Shown piece by piece: positions 8,579 through 16,171 of a stretch of 64,000 nt of DNA. The stretch lies in assembly GCA_900543165.1 (NCBI GenBank), contig UQQQ01000001.1:93851-157850 (forward strand). Direction: 5' to 3'. Source of the stretch: an uncultured Dialister sp. GTDB taxonomy: Bacteria; Bacillota; Negativicutes; Veillonellales; Dialisteraceae. The notes beneath the pieces are model-generated. The model did no database searches. It was not told the DNA's origin and saw nothing but the letters and a program-made list of their open reading frames with translations. Numbering within the stretch: position 1 is the first letter of the stretch; every line of letters starts with the position of its first letter. The translations under genes were made by a program, and so were the position numbers.

Positions 8579-8754
8579 GGTTGACCTCCTGGTATGTTTT
8601 TTTGAAACGTTTTGTATCGGTTTTCATTGTACCCCATGAGGAATGGGGAAAGCAAGGGGAGGATAGGATGCTGCGGTATAAAAGAAAAGAGGACAGCTGA
8701 TGTTTTTTCATTAAACCGTGTATATTTAAAAAATCCTACGATGGTATGTTATGG

Positions 8755-8890
8755 AGAGAGGAAATCCTCCCGGGTGCCGAAAGCCCTTTCCCACACTTCT
8801 TTGTGCACACACCTATAGGAAAGGAGCGCGGAGAGGGCGGTCGGCGGCTCCGATTTCCTTGCTCCCGCCCGAAGGCGTGCTAGCCGCCGG
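8755..8890. ncRNA. candidate structured RNA or DNA element, unidentified
   Basis: In the gene-free stretch 8579-9342 this part is GC-rich and can fold into a long interrupted rod: GGAAATC (8760-8766) with GATTTCC (8852-8858), GCCGA (8776-8780) with TCGGC (8841-8845), and CCTTTCC (8785-8791) with GGAAAGG (8818-8824). A CGCC-CGAA-GGCG hairpin follows. An extended -10-like TGGTATGTT precedes it on the plus strand. I could not match it to RNase P, tmRNA or 6S RNA with confidence, and the strand is undecided. Confidence 0.3.
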
Positions 8891-8971
8891 AGAGCGTAAG
8901 AAATACAAATCACATAAAGACGCAGCAGGTCAAAATGATCTCATGCAGGATTCGCCTCGCGGGCAAACCCT

Positions 8972-9132
8972 AGGGAAACGCTGATTAAATCGCAGAGTCC
9001 GACTTGGCATGTATTTTCATACAATGCTTCGTCATAACTCTCCTTAAATAGCTCGCTATTTGCGTCGGCTTATTCCTTGCCTTGTATGAAAATACATGCC
9101 AAGTCGGACAACAATTTAATCAGTGTTTCCCT
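8972..9132. mobile_element. palindromic MITE-like element, full copy
   Basis: Terminal inverted repeats of about 19 bases, GGGAAACGCTGATTAAAT and its complement with one change, flanked on each side by TA. A second internal pair follows (GTCCGACTTGGCATGTATTTTCAT and its complement), leaving a short centre with TCCTTAAATAGCTCGCTATT. It has no coding capacity. It shares its ends and internal words with copies at 36575 and 53621. The TA flanks suggest mobilisation by an IS630/Tc1-type transposase acting in trans, which is inference. Confidence 0.8.
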
Positions 9133-9242
9133 AGAGCGAAGTTTAGCCGTACTTGTACGACATGAATCGTGAAATGCGCTGGTGCCAGATTGCTGGGAAT
9201 ACCTTCATAGACATGACAGCTTGCTGCGCCTTTGTGATGGGG

Positions 9243-9276
9243 AAGTGCCCTTTTTCTAAGAAAAGGGTACTTTTTT
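9243..9276. terminator. hairpin terminator after the phosphoethanolamine transferase gene
   Basis: AAGTGCCCTTTT and AAAAGGGTACTTTTTT form a stem with T-tracts on both strands. It lies 67 bases past the stop of the minus-strand gene. The 110 bases on its left (9134-9242) contain no gene I can support. Confidence 0.75.
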
Positions 9277-9342
9277 CGCATGTGCCATGACACCGGTTTG
9301 TTTTATGAAGAACTGCTTGCCAAAATTACTCACTGTCAATAA

Positions 9343-10911
9343 CTACTCACTGTCAATGATTTTCTTTTTTCCGTACAACGTCATGAAGCGGGACTGGTTA
9401 TCATCGTAGGCGGGAGATGTGAGGTCGTTTTCTGGCTCATAGCAATCATTTGCCTGAATGTGCATGATTCCCATCAATGTGTTGAATATGAGATCATTTG
9501 TGAAATAGTATGTTTTATGTTTTTGCAGTATTTCAAAAGTGTCTGGATACGCTTTTTCATAAGTTGGGGAGAAGGCCATGTAGAATGGAATGTAGGTCAT
9601 AGGCCAGACGAAATTGCTGGCGTCATGAGATAGCCCTTGATCGACGGCATCCGTGTGATCAGAAAAATAAATCATGGCCTGGAAATTTGGAATATTCTGG
9701 GCGCTTTCGTAAAGTTGAGATACAACGTAGTCATTATAGAGAATACTGTTATCATACTCATCAATGGTTTTATTTTGCCCGTGGAATTGGGTAAAGTTAG
9801 CGGGATATCTGTCCGAGTAGGAACCGTGATTTCCCATGAGGTGAACAACAATCAACATTTTATCATTGTAAGAAAGGGCTTTCAGTTGCTCAACGAGTGC
9901 GCCATCATAGAAGTTCGTTTTCGTTGTTTCTCCGATGTTATGATTGATCCAGATTTGTTGATCTGCTTCCGAAGCAATGACCGATATAGGGGTGTCATAG
10001 TTACCATAGCGTACTTGGTTACTAAGCCAAACCGTTTTATAACCGGCAGCTTTGGCCATTTCAATGATAGAAACTGCATCTTCTAGCTTTTGTTCATTAT
10101 ACTGGTTTTTGGCGGTCAAAGCGTAGGTGAGTACTGGAACAGTATGGGTATGGCAAGAAAAGGCATGATTAAAGAAAAGAAAGTTTGTGTTTTCTGATTG
10201 CGCCGTAAGCCATGGTGTTGTATTTCTTTCATAGCCGTAGGTATTCATATGAAGACGGTTTTGAGATTCACCAATAATCAGGACATAAACACCCTTTTCT
10301 TCAGAATCGTTCATCAGTGAAAATCGTTTCAGTTTTGATTCCCGTAAGGCTTTGTTTTGAGCAAAATCGTTGTATTTTTGAACATATTGCTTTGTTCCTT
10401 TAAAAATTTCGATCAGTGAATTGTTACTTCCATGTTTTATCAAATATCCTGTTACAAGAAGAAAAGCAACACAGAAGAAAAAGAATTTCTTGTTGCGAAA
10501 AGAGCAGAGTGTTAAGGTTGGGAAGGTATGAATTGAACAAAGAAAGGCAGTGACCATGGATAATGTGCAAAGTAAGGGAATAAAGCTGCTGATGGTGAGA
10601 TTGTCTTTTAAGTAGCTGCGGCTCTCTGCGGCGTTAGACTGCAGAACGGCCATGATGGTATCAGGATGGATCCAAGAACCGCTGATGCCGTAGTAGAACC
10701 AAAGGGCACAGAATGGAAAAAGGAAAAGAATTAATGCGGAAAAATAGTAGATTTTTCGAATCTTGGAATCAATTATGAATAATCCGGCTGTCAGGAGAAG
10801 ACTGTAGACACCGGCACAGAATCCAGTAAAGCAAAGTATATCAGAAACGTTGAGCGATTCTTGACTGAGTGTTTTAATAGAAATGGAAGAAATCGTAAAA
10901 AGAAGCGGCAA
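9343..10911 (-). CDS. phosphoethanolamine transferase, main part (separated from its N-terminus by a frameshift)
   Basis: A membrane-bound sulfatase-fold enzyme related to EptA/CptA, which transfers phosphoethanolamine to lipid A or core sugars at the periplasmic face. Hydrophobic spans occupy roughly the first 180 residues. The catalytic domain follows with VLIIGESQNRLHMNTYGYE (nucleophile region) and the metal-site segment YFSDHTDA. The frame has only a TTG as first start. The true N-terminus lies in another frame (10874-11104), split at a run of seven C (plus-strand G at 10935-10941). With six or nine C the two parts join into a protein of about 586 residues. The DNA is more AT-rich than its surroundings, suggesting transfer. 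Confidence 0.8.
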   Translation of the reverse strand: MPLLFTISSISIKTLSQESLNVSDILCFTGFCAGVYSLLLTAGLFIIDSKIRKIYYFSALILFLFPFCALWFYYGISGSWIHPDTIMAVLQSNAAESRSYLKDNLTISSFIPLLCTLSMVTAFLCSIHTFPTLTLCSFRNKKFFFFCVAFLLVTGYLIKHGSNNSLIEIFKGTKQYVQKYNDFAQNKALRESKLKRFSLMNDSEEKGVYVLIIGESQNRLHMNTYGYERNTTPWLTAQSENTNFLFFNHAFSCHTHTVPVLTYALTAKNQYNEQKLEDAVSIIEMAKAAGYKTVWLSNQVRYGNYDTPISVIASEADQQIWINHNIGETTKTNFYDGALVEQLKALSYNDKMLIVVHLMGNHGSYSDRYPANFTQFHGQNKTIDEYDNSILYNDYVVSQLYESAQNIPNFQAMIYFSDHTDAVDQGLSHDASNFVWPMTYIPFYMAFSPTYEKAYPDTFEILQKHKTYYFTNDLIFNTLMGIMHIQANDCYEPENDLTSPAYDDNQSRFMTLYGKKKIIDSE

Positions 10912-11104
10912 GCCTATTGTTAAGAGGTTTTCGAGGGGGGGTAAACAATAGAATGAGCCAGGTTAGAATAATAGCAGTCAAAAGCATGGATTTTCTATCG
11001 TAAACCAGCGTGAAATTCCCTGTTAAAATAAAGGTAAATCCAATTTCCAGTATCAGAACAAGCAGTACAGGAATAATCCATTTTTTAAAATTAGTGATTT
11101 GCAT
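10874..11104 (-). CDS. N-terminal fragment of the phosphoethanolamine transferase, out of frame
   Basis: This short frame encodes MQITNFKKWIIPVLLVLILE and a second hydrophobic span (RKSMLLTAIILTWLILLF), the expected first membrane helices of an EptA-like enzyme. An AAAGGA site lies nine bases before the ATG at 11104. In the sequence given, the frame passes the C7 tract and ends in unrelated residues (RKPLNNRLAASFYDFFHFY). In the other frame the sequence continues as a plausible third span. The fragment alone would not be an active enzyme. Confidence 0.7.
   Translation of the reverse strand: MQITNFKKWIIPVLLVLILEIGFTFILTGNFTLVYDRKSMLLTAIILTWLILLFTPPRKPLNNRLAASFYDFFHFY
10935..10941 (-). repeat. 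homopolymeric tract (G7 on plus, C7 on coding strand) at the frameshift
   Basis: Seven identical bases exactly at the point where the N-terminal and catalytic frames of the phosphoethanolamine transferase part. This is a typical substrate for slipped-strand length change. A count of six or nine restores one reading frame. Confidence 0.75.
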
Positions 11105-11207
11105 AGGAATCATCCTTTCTGAAATACAGGAATTTGACATTTGCTTTATCTATGTATGATAGACAAAAATGTTTTAGTTTTCAAGTTATATAAAGTTTGA
11201 GAATGGA

Positions 11208-11240
11208 AGAGGTGAGTCGAAAGACTCGTCTTTTTTCTTC
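11208..11240 (+). terminator. short plus-strand terminator without an upstream gene
   Basis: GAGTC-GAAA-GACTC followed by a T-rich run. The neighbours to the left are all minus-strand, so this hairpin may end a small untranslated transcript starting after a TTGACA at 11134. It could also be a fossil. It lies upstream of the cobU promoter. Confidence 0.4.
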
Positions 11241-11281
11241 CGCGGGACTCGTTCACGCAAGTGGCTATCTAGCGCTAACTA

Positions 11282-11298
11282 TGGTAAAATAAAACGGT
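11282..11298 (+). promoter_or_regulatory. extended -10 promoter of the cobU operon
   Basis: TGGTAAAAT (-10 at 11285-11290) followed by AAAACGGT. The same 19-base pattern TATGGTAMAATAAAACGGT occurs before cbiL (30028-30046). A GC hairpin (GCCCC-GAG-GGGGC) lies in the short leader. Confidence 0.55.
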
Positions 11299-11337
11299 AA
11301 ATGCCCCGAGGGGGGCGAAAAATGAGGTGATGAGGAA

Positions 11338-11928
11338 ATGAAGAATCAAATTTTTCTGGTTCTGGGCGGTGCACGCAGCGGGAAAAGCGAATTTGCGGAG
11401 AAGCTGATGTATCATTCCACAGGGAAAAGGAAGGGATATATCGCCACCAGCCAGATCTTTGATGATGAGATGAAGTATCGTGTGATGCTTCATCGCGAGA
11501 GACGGCCGGCTGACTGGGAGACCTTTGAGGTCATGCATGAGGCAGGGCCGATGATGGATGAGATCCTCGCAGGCGCTGATGACATTCTTTTCGACTGTCT
11601 GACCATGTATGTGAATAACCTTCTGATGGATCATATGAAGGGGATCACGGTGGAGACATTGGGTGTGGAAGATCTGACGACGCTCCAGAAAGCACTGGAG
11701 AAGGATCTGGATCATATGTTTGATTCGATTTCCAAAGTCACTGATAAAGAGATCATTTTTGTTTCCGATGAGCTAGGCATGGGCATCGTTCCTGCCAATG
11801 CCATGAGTCGGGTATACAGGGATCTTGTCGGTCTGGCGAATCAGTATATCGCCAAGCGTGCTGACAAGGTATATCTGTCCGTGGCAGGGATAACCATTGA
11901 ACTCAAAGAAAGAGGAGTGGAGTTATGA
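11338..11928 (+). CDS. cobU: adenosylcobinamide kinase / adenosylcobinamide-phosphate guanylyltransferase
   Basis: A 196-residue bifunctional enzyme that phosphorylates adenosylcobinamide and then activates it with GTP for nucleotide-loop assembly of cobalamin. The P-loop GGARSGKS (residues 9-16) is intact, and the HRERRPADWETFE segment carrying the guanylylated histidine region is present. First gene of a tightly packed operon: its stop overlaps cbiP by four bases (ATGA). GAGGTG lies eight bases before the ATG. Confidence 0.95.
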   Translation: MKNQIFLVLGGARSGKSEFAEKLMYHSTGKRKGYIATSQIFDDEMKYRVMLHRERRPADWETFEVMHEAGPMMDEILAGADDILFDCLTMYVNNLLMDHMKGITVETLGVEDLTTLQKALEKDLDHMFDSISKVTDKEIIFVSDELGMGIVPANAMSRVYRDLVGLANQYIAKRADKVYLSVAGITIELKERGVEL

Positions 11929-13460
11929 TGACAAAGATCGCAAAAAGAGTCATGTTTCAGGGGACCAGTTCTCATGTAGGGAAAAGCATCCTGTGTACTG
12001 CATTTTGCCGCATTTTGACGCAGGATGGATATAATACAGCTCCATTCAAAGCGCAGAACATGGCGCTGAATTCCTATGTCACCCGTTCCGGCGGTGAAAT
12101 CGGACGTTCGACGGTCGCGCAGGCGGAAGCGGCGGGTGCAGATCCGATCGTGCAGATGAATCCGGTCCTTTTGAAACCGACGGGCAATTCCTGCTCGCAG
12201 GTCATTCTTCTGGGACAGTCGGTCGGTAACTACAGTGCTTCTGACTACCAGAACAAGTACAGCCAGCAGGCATGGGCGAGCGTGAAGGAAGCCCTGGCCT
12301 ATATGGAGACGCATTATGATGCGCTCGTCATCGAAGGGGCTGGCAGTCCGGCGGAAGTGAATCTGAAGAAAAATGATATTGTCAATATGCGTATCGCCAA
12401 AGAATGCCATGCGCCTGTTTTCCTGATCGCAGATATTGACCGCGGCGGTGCACTTGCTTCGATCGTCGGCACGCTGATGCTGCTCGATGAGGACGAGAGA
12501 GCCCTCGTGAAAGGGCTCATTATCAATAAGTTCAGGGGAGATATCACCCTGCTTGAACCGGCGCTGACCTTCCTCAAAGAAAGGACAGGCGTCCCGGTCT
12601 TGGGCGTCATCCCTTACCTCGACAAGCTGGGCATCGACGATGAGGACTCGGTCTCCCTGCAGGATATGCCGAGCGACCATGTGATGAGAGATATTCACAT
12701 CGCTGTTATGCAGACTCCGAAGATTTCGAATTTTACCGACTTTGATGCGCTCAATCATGAACCGGATGTGAATGTCCGCTTCGTCCAGCAGGGGGATATG
12801 ATCGGCCATCCGGATCTCATTATGCTGCCGGGCAGTAAGAATACGACGGAAGACCTGCTGTACCTGAAGCGGCAGGGCTATGCGAAGGAAATCTGCGAGC
12901 TGGCAGAAGAGGGCGTACCTGTCATCGGGATCTGCGGCGGTTACCAGATGCTTGGTGAAAAGGTCTGCGACCCGCTTCATGTAGAAAGTGAAAATGATGA
13001 AGTCGAAGGGCTCGGCCTTCTGCCCTATGAAACTTCGATGCATGGCAAAAAGAATACCTATCAGGTGCTCTTTGACTGCGAGGAGCTGCCTTTCCTCGAT
13101 ATGAAATTCTCCGCCAAGGGCATGCGCGGGTATGAGATCCATATGGGGGAGACGACGCTCACCAAAGAGGCACAGTCCCTTTTCCATATCACCCAGAGAA
13201 GCGAAGCGCCGGTCGACCTCATGGACGGATTTATCAATGAAAAACACAATGTCTTTGGCACCTACTGCCATGGCATATTCGATAATGATGAGATCCGCCG
13301 TGCCGTCATCAATGCGCTCCGCCGGAAAAAAGGACTCGAAGATCTGCCGATCCAGTTCCGCTACAGAAAGTATAAGGAGTCGGAATTCGATCGTCTGGCG
13401 AATACTGTCAGAAAGAACTTCGACATGGACGCCTTCTATAAGATTCTGGAGAATGAATAA
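11925..13460 (+). CDS. cbiP: cobyric acid synthase
   Basis: A 511-residue glutamine-dependent amidotransferase that amidates four side chains of adenosylcobyrinate a,c-diamide. The N-terminal dethiobiotin-synthetase-like ATPase domain begins FQGTSSHVGKSILCTAF. The C-terminal class I glutaminase domain has its nucleophile in GICGGYQML (Cys337) and a conserved FGTYCHGIFDN near the end. It overlaps cobU by four bases and abuts cbiB. A 915-codon open frame on the opposite strand is a shadow. Confidence 0.96.
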   Translation: MMTKIAKRVMFQGTSSHVGKSILCTAFCRILTQDGYNTAPFKAQNMALNSYVTRSGGEIGRSTVAQAEAAGADPIVQMNPVLLKPTGNSCSQVILLGQSVGNYSASDYQNKYSQQAWASVKEALAYMETHYDALVIEGAGSPAEVNLKKNDIVNMRIAKECHAPVFLIADIDRGGALASIVGTLMLLDEDERALVKGLIINKFRGDITLLEPALTFLKERTGVPVLGVIPYLDKLGIDDEDSVSLQDMPSDHVMRDIHIAVMQTPKISNFTDFDALNHEPDVNVRFVQQGDMIGHPDLIMLPGSKNTTEDLLYLKRQGYAKEICELAEEGVPVIGICGGYQMLGEKVCDPLHVESENDEVEGLGLLPYETSMHGKKNTYQVLFDCEELPFLDMKFSAKGMRGYEIHMGETTLTKEAQSLFHITQRSEAPVDLMDGFINEKHNVFGTYCHGIFDNDEIRRAVINALRRKKGLEDLPIQFRYRKYKESEFDRLANTVRKNFDMDAFYKILENE

Positions 13461-14441
13461 GTGAGCGGGCTTCTTACTTCCATCACAGAGGCGGCGATCC
13501 CTTTCGCAGCTCTCGTGGTGGATACGGTCTATGGCGATCCGCGCTCGAAATGGCATCCGGTGGTACTTATCGGAAATCTGATCTCTTTCTACGAGAGCCA
13601 CCTGTATCCGGAGAAAAAGACGTCCGATGGAAATATGTTTTTTCGCGGGATGCTTACGGTGCTGCTCGTGCTGCTTACCGTAGGTCTTCTGACGGCTTTT
13701 CTGATTTACCTTGGACATCTTGGCGGACTGTGGTTCTATGCAGCCATCAGTACCATTATCCTTTATTTCACGATGACGCCGTGCTCGCTTGCCAGAGACG
13801 GTCTGGAAATCTACCATCTTCTGAAAGATGATAAGGATCTCGTGACAGCGAGAAAGCGACTGAGCTGGATCGTCGGTCGGGATACAGAGAATCTGGATGA
13901 AAGCAATATAGCGCGCGGCACGATCGAGACCATCGCAGAGAATACGACGGATGGGATCATTTCTCCGCTCTTCTATTTTTTGCTTTTCGGTCCGGTAGGA
14001 GCGATGGTCTATCGTGCAGGAAATACGATGGACTCTATGCTCGGCTATAAAAATGACCGCTATCTCTTTTTTGGGCGCTTTGCGGCACGCCTCGATGATG
14101 TACTGAATTATATCCCGGCGCGTATCACCTTTCTGCTCTTTGCGGCAGCGGCGTTCCTTTTGCGCCTGGACTGGCGTCATGCCGTAGAGATCTGCCTGCG
14201 TGATGCGAAGAAACATCCGAGTCCCAATGGCGGCTATGCGGAAGCGACGGTCGCCGGTGCGATGCATGTGCAGCTCGGCGGGTATAACTACTATGAAGGG
14301 AAACCGGAATTCCGTGAATACATGGGGGATGCCGAGACACCCCTGAAGTCGGACCATATCATGACCTCGATCATGATGATGTACGGTGCGACGATTCTTT
14401 TCATTGCGCTTGAGACGGTGCTGATTTATATCTTCTGGTGA
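13461..14441 (+). CDS. cbiB: adenosylcobinamide-phosphate synthase
   Basis: A 326-residue integral membrane protein with about five spans, joining aminopropanol phosphate to adenosylcobyric acid. Family motifs are VDTVYGDPRSKWHPV near the N-terminus, RGTIETIAENTTDG in the middle, and HPSPNGGYAEATVAGAM. It starts with GTG directly after the cbiP stop codon. The aminopropanol phosphate it uses would come from PduX and CobD encoded downstream. Confidence 0.95.
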   Translation: MSGLLTSITEAAIPFAALVVDTVYGDPRSKWHPVVLIGNLISFYESHLYPEKKTSDGNMFFRGMLTVLLVLLTVGLLTAFLIYLGHLGGLWFYAAISTIILYFTMTPCSLARDGLEIYHLLKDDKDLVTARKRLSWIVGRDTENLDESNIARGTIETIAENTTDGIISPLFYFLLFGPVGAMVYRAGNTMDSMLGYKNDRYLFFGRFAARLDDVLNYIPARITFLLFAAAAFLLRLDWRHAVEICLRDAKKHPSPNGGYAEATVAGAMHVQLGGYNYYEGKPEFREYMGDAETPLKSDHIMTSIMMMYGATILFIALETVLIYIFW

Positions 14442-14445
14442 TTTC

Positions 14446-15195
14446 ATGAATGCATTTTTAGTGGGTCTGCAGTTTCTGACCCGTATCCATATTTCCGACC
14501 GCACCGTATGGAATGATGAGGAATTCGGGAAAAGCGTCACCTGGTTTCCTGTGATAGGATGGATCATCGGCGCTTTTATGTGCCTCATCTATTTCTTGAT
14601 GAAGCCGCTCGGTGTACCGCTTTTGACGGGATTCCTTCTGGTGGTGGGAGAGCTTTTCCTCACCGGGGGGACACTCGCCGATGGGCTGATGGATTCTTCG
14701 GACGGCCTGTTTTCCGGCCGCTCAAAGGAGCGCTGTCTGGAGATCATGAAGGACAGCCTTATCGGTTCTTTCGGTATGCTGTCCATTCTGATCTTTGTGC
14801 TGGTGGAAACGCTCTCGCTGGGCTCGGCGGATGCGCCGCTCTATCTGGTTCTTATGGCGATGCCGACGTTGGGGCGGCTCAATATGGTGATCTCTATCTG
14901 CGAGTATCCCTATGCCCGGCCATACGGCATGGGGAAAGCGTTTGCCGCTTATCGTGAGAAGTATGCACTGGAGAAAGCCTTTGTGCTGGCATTGCTGCCT
15001 GCCCTTTTCTTCGGATGGACCTACCTTCTGCTGGCGGGGGCTGCCATCGTACTCGGGCTGCAGCTGAACCGCTGGATCGTCAAGAAAATCGGTGGCACGA
15101 CAGGCGATACATATGGATTTGTCACTGAGCTCACAGAAGCCTTTCTGGCTCTGCTTTTCGTCATTCTTACAAGGGGGCAGGTATGGCATATGTAG
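14446..15195 (+). CDS. cobS: adenosylcobinamide-GDP ribazoletransferase (cobalamin synthase)
   Basis: A 249-residue membrane protein that joins GDP-cobinamide with alpha-ribazole (phosphate). It opens with the typical GLQFLTRIHI and contains GGTLADGLMDSSDGLFSGRSKERCLEIMKD, split here only for description: the acidic metal-binding part is DGLMDSSDGL. Several hydrophobic spans follow. It starts four bases after cbiB and its 3' end overlaps pduX by 13 bases. Confidence 0.95.
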   Translation: MNAFLVGLQFLTRIHISDRTVWNDEEFGKSVTWFPVIGWIIGAFMCLIYFLMKPLGVPLLTGFLLVVGELFLTGGTLADGLMDSSDGLFSGRSKERCLEIMKDSLIGSFGMLSILIFVLVETLSLGSADAPLYLVLMAMPTLGRLNMVISICEYPYARPYGMGKAFAAYREKYALEKAFVLALLPALFFGWTYLLLAGAAIVLGLQLNRWIVKKIGGTTGDTYGFVTELTEAFLALLFVILTRGQVWHM

Positions 15196-16037
15196 TTAGC
15201 TCGCCAGGTTCCTGCGGCGAATTCATACAGGGCTATACAGAGGGGGCTTCCTTCATGGTGACCTGCCCTATCAATCGCTATGCGATGGCTCTGGTGGATG
15301 ACAAAGCCGATGAGGCACTTCCCGACAAAGCAGAGGAAGCGGTGAAGAAGACGCTGGCTTATCTTGGAGAGACGGACCGGCCGTCCGTGCGCCTGATTTC
15401 CTCGATACCGAAAGGGAAGGGGCTTGCTTCGAGTACAGCGGATATCAGTGCCGTTGCACAGGCAGTTGCGCTTTCCTTCGGGAGGAAGCTCTCGATGGAG
15501 GAGATCGCCCACATTGCGCTCTCTATAGAGCCCAGCGATGCGACCTTCTTCGAAGGAATCGTGCAATTCGACTACAGGGAAGGGAAAGCGATCCGTTCTC
15601 TCGGACTCTCACCGGCGATGGATATTCTCATCTATGACTGCGGAGGAGAGATCGACACGATGTCCTTTAATTCGCGGGAAGACCTCATTGCTCTGCAGAA
15701 AAGCAATGAAAAGGATATCGCGCATGCCCTTCACCTGTTCGAGCAAGGCATCGCGGAAAAATCCATCGACCTCATAGGCGAGGCGGCCTCTATTTCTGCT
15801 TTCTGCAACCAGAAGATCCTGTATAAAAAGCAGCTTGCAGATTTTCACAGAGTCGGCCTTTCCCTTGGCGGGAAAGGGGTCATCTGTGCGCATAGCGGGA
15901 CAGTCCTAGGACTTATTCTGCCGCCGGGCATGGAGGCCCTGCCTCTTCGGGAAAAGCTGGAGGAAGCAGTCGATGGCATCACCTTCCTGGATCTGGTGAG
16001 CCTTACCAATCGCGGTATGCACGTAGAAAAAATCTAA
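15183..16037 (+). CDS. pduX: L-threonine kinase PduX-like (GHMP kinase)
   Basis: A 284-residue GHMP-family kinase. The N-terminus VSSPGSCGEFIQG and the glycine-rich ATP loop PKGKGLASSTADISA match PduX, which makes L-threonine O-3-phosphate, the substrate of CobD in aminopropanol-phosphate synthesis. A third motif, GGKGVICAHSGTVLG, lies near the C-terminus. It overlaps cobS and is the last gene before a terminator. Context in the cobalamin operon supports this role over other GHMP kinases. Confidence 0.9.
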   Translation: MAYVVSSPGSCGEFIQGYTEGASFMVTCPINRYAMALVDDKADEALPDKAEEAVKKTLAYLGETDRPSVRLISSIPKGKGLASSTADISAVAQAVALSFGRKLSMEEIAHIALSIEPSDATFFEGIVQFDYREGKAIRSLGLSPAMDILIYDCGGEIDTMSFNSREDLIALQKSNEKDIAHALHLFEQGIAEKSIDLIGEAASISAFCNQKILYKKQLADFHRVGLSLGGKGVICAHSGTVLGLILPPGMEALPLREKLEEAVDGITFLDLVSLTNRGMHVEKI

Positions 16038-16053
16038 TCGATACATTATAATG

Positions 16054-16085
16054 AAAGCACGGACTCGATCGGGTTCGTGCTTTTT
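16054..16085 (+). terminator. terminator of the cobU-pduX operon
   Basis: AAAGCACG(GAC) and (GTT)CGTGCTTTTT form a stem followed by T residues, 17 bases after the pduX stop. Confidence 0.85.
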
Positions 16086-16092
16086 GTGTACG

Positions 16093-16133
16093 AAGGAAAC
16101 GCTGATTCAGCGTTTCCTTAACAAGTGTTTCCC
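16093..16133. mobile_element. minimal relic of the palindromic MITE-like family
   Basis: A perfect 27-base palindrome (AAGGAAACGCTGA-T-TCAGCGTTTCCTT) followed by AAGTGTTTCCCT. These are the terminal sequences of the elements at 8972 and 53621 joined with almost no interior. Confidence 0.65.
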
Positions 16134-16171
16134 TGCATAAGAGAAATCAATTGATAAAGGATCATTTCACT

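Noticed and set aside
11841..14588. A 915-codon open frame on the minus strand
   Set aside because: It lies opposite cobU, cbiP and cbiB, which have full family motifs, ribosome sites and coupling. Its translation is rich in His, Arg, Ile and Asp without any domain, as expected for an antisense shadow.
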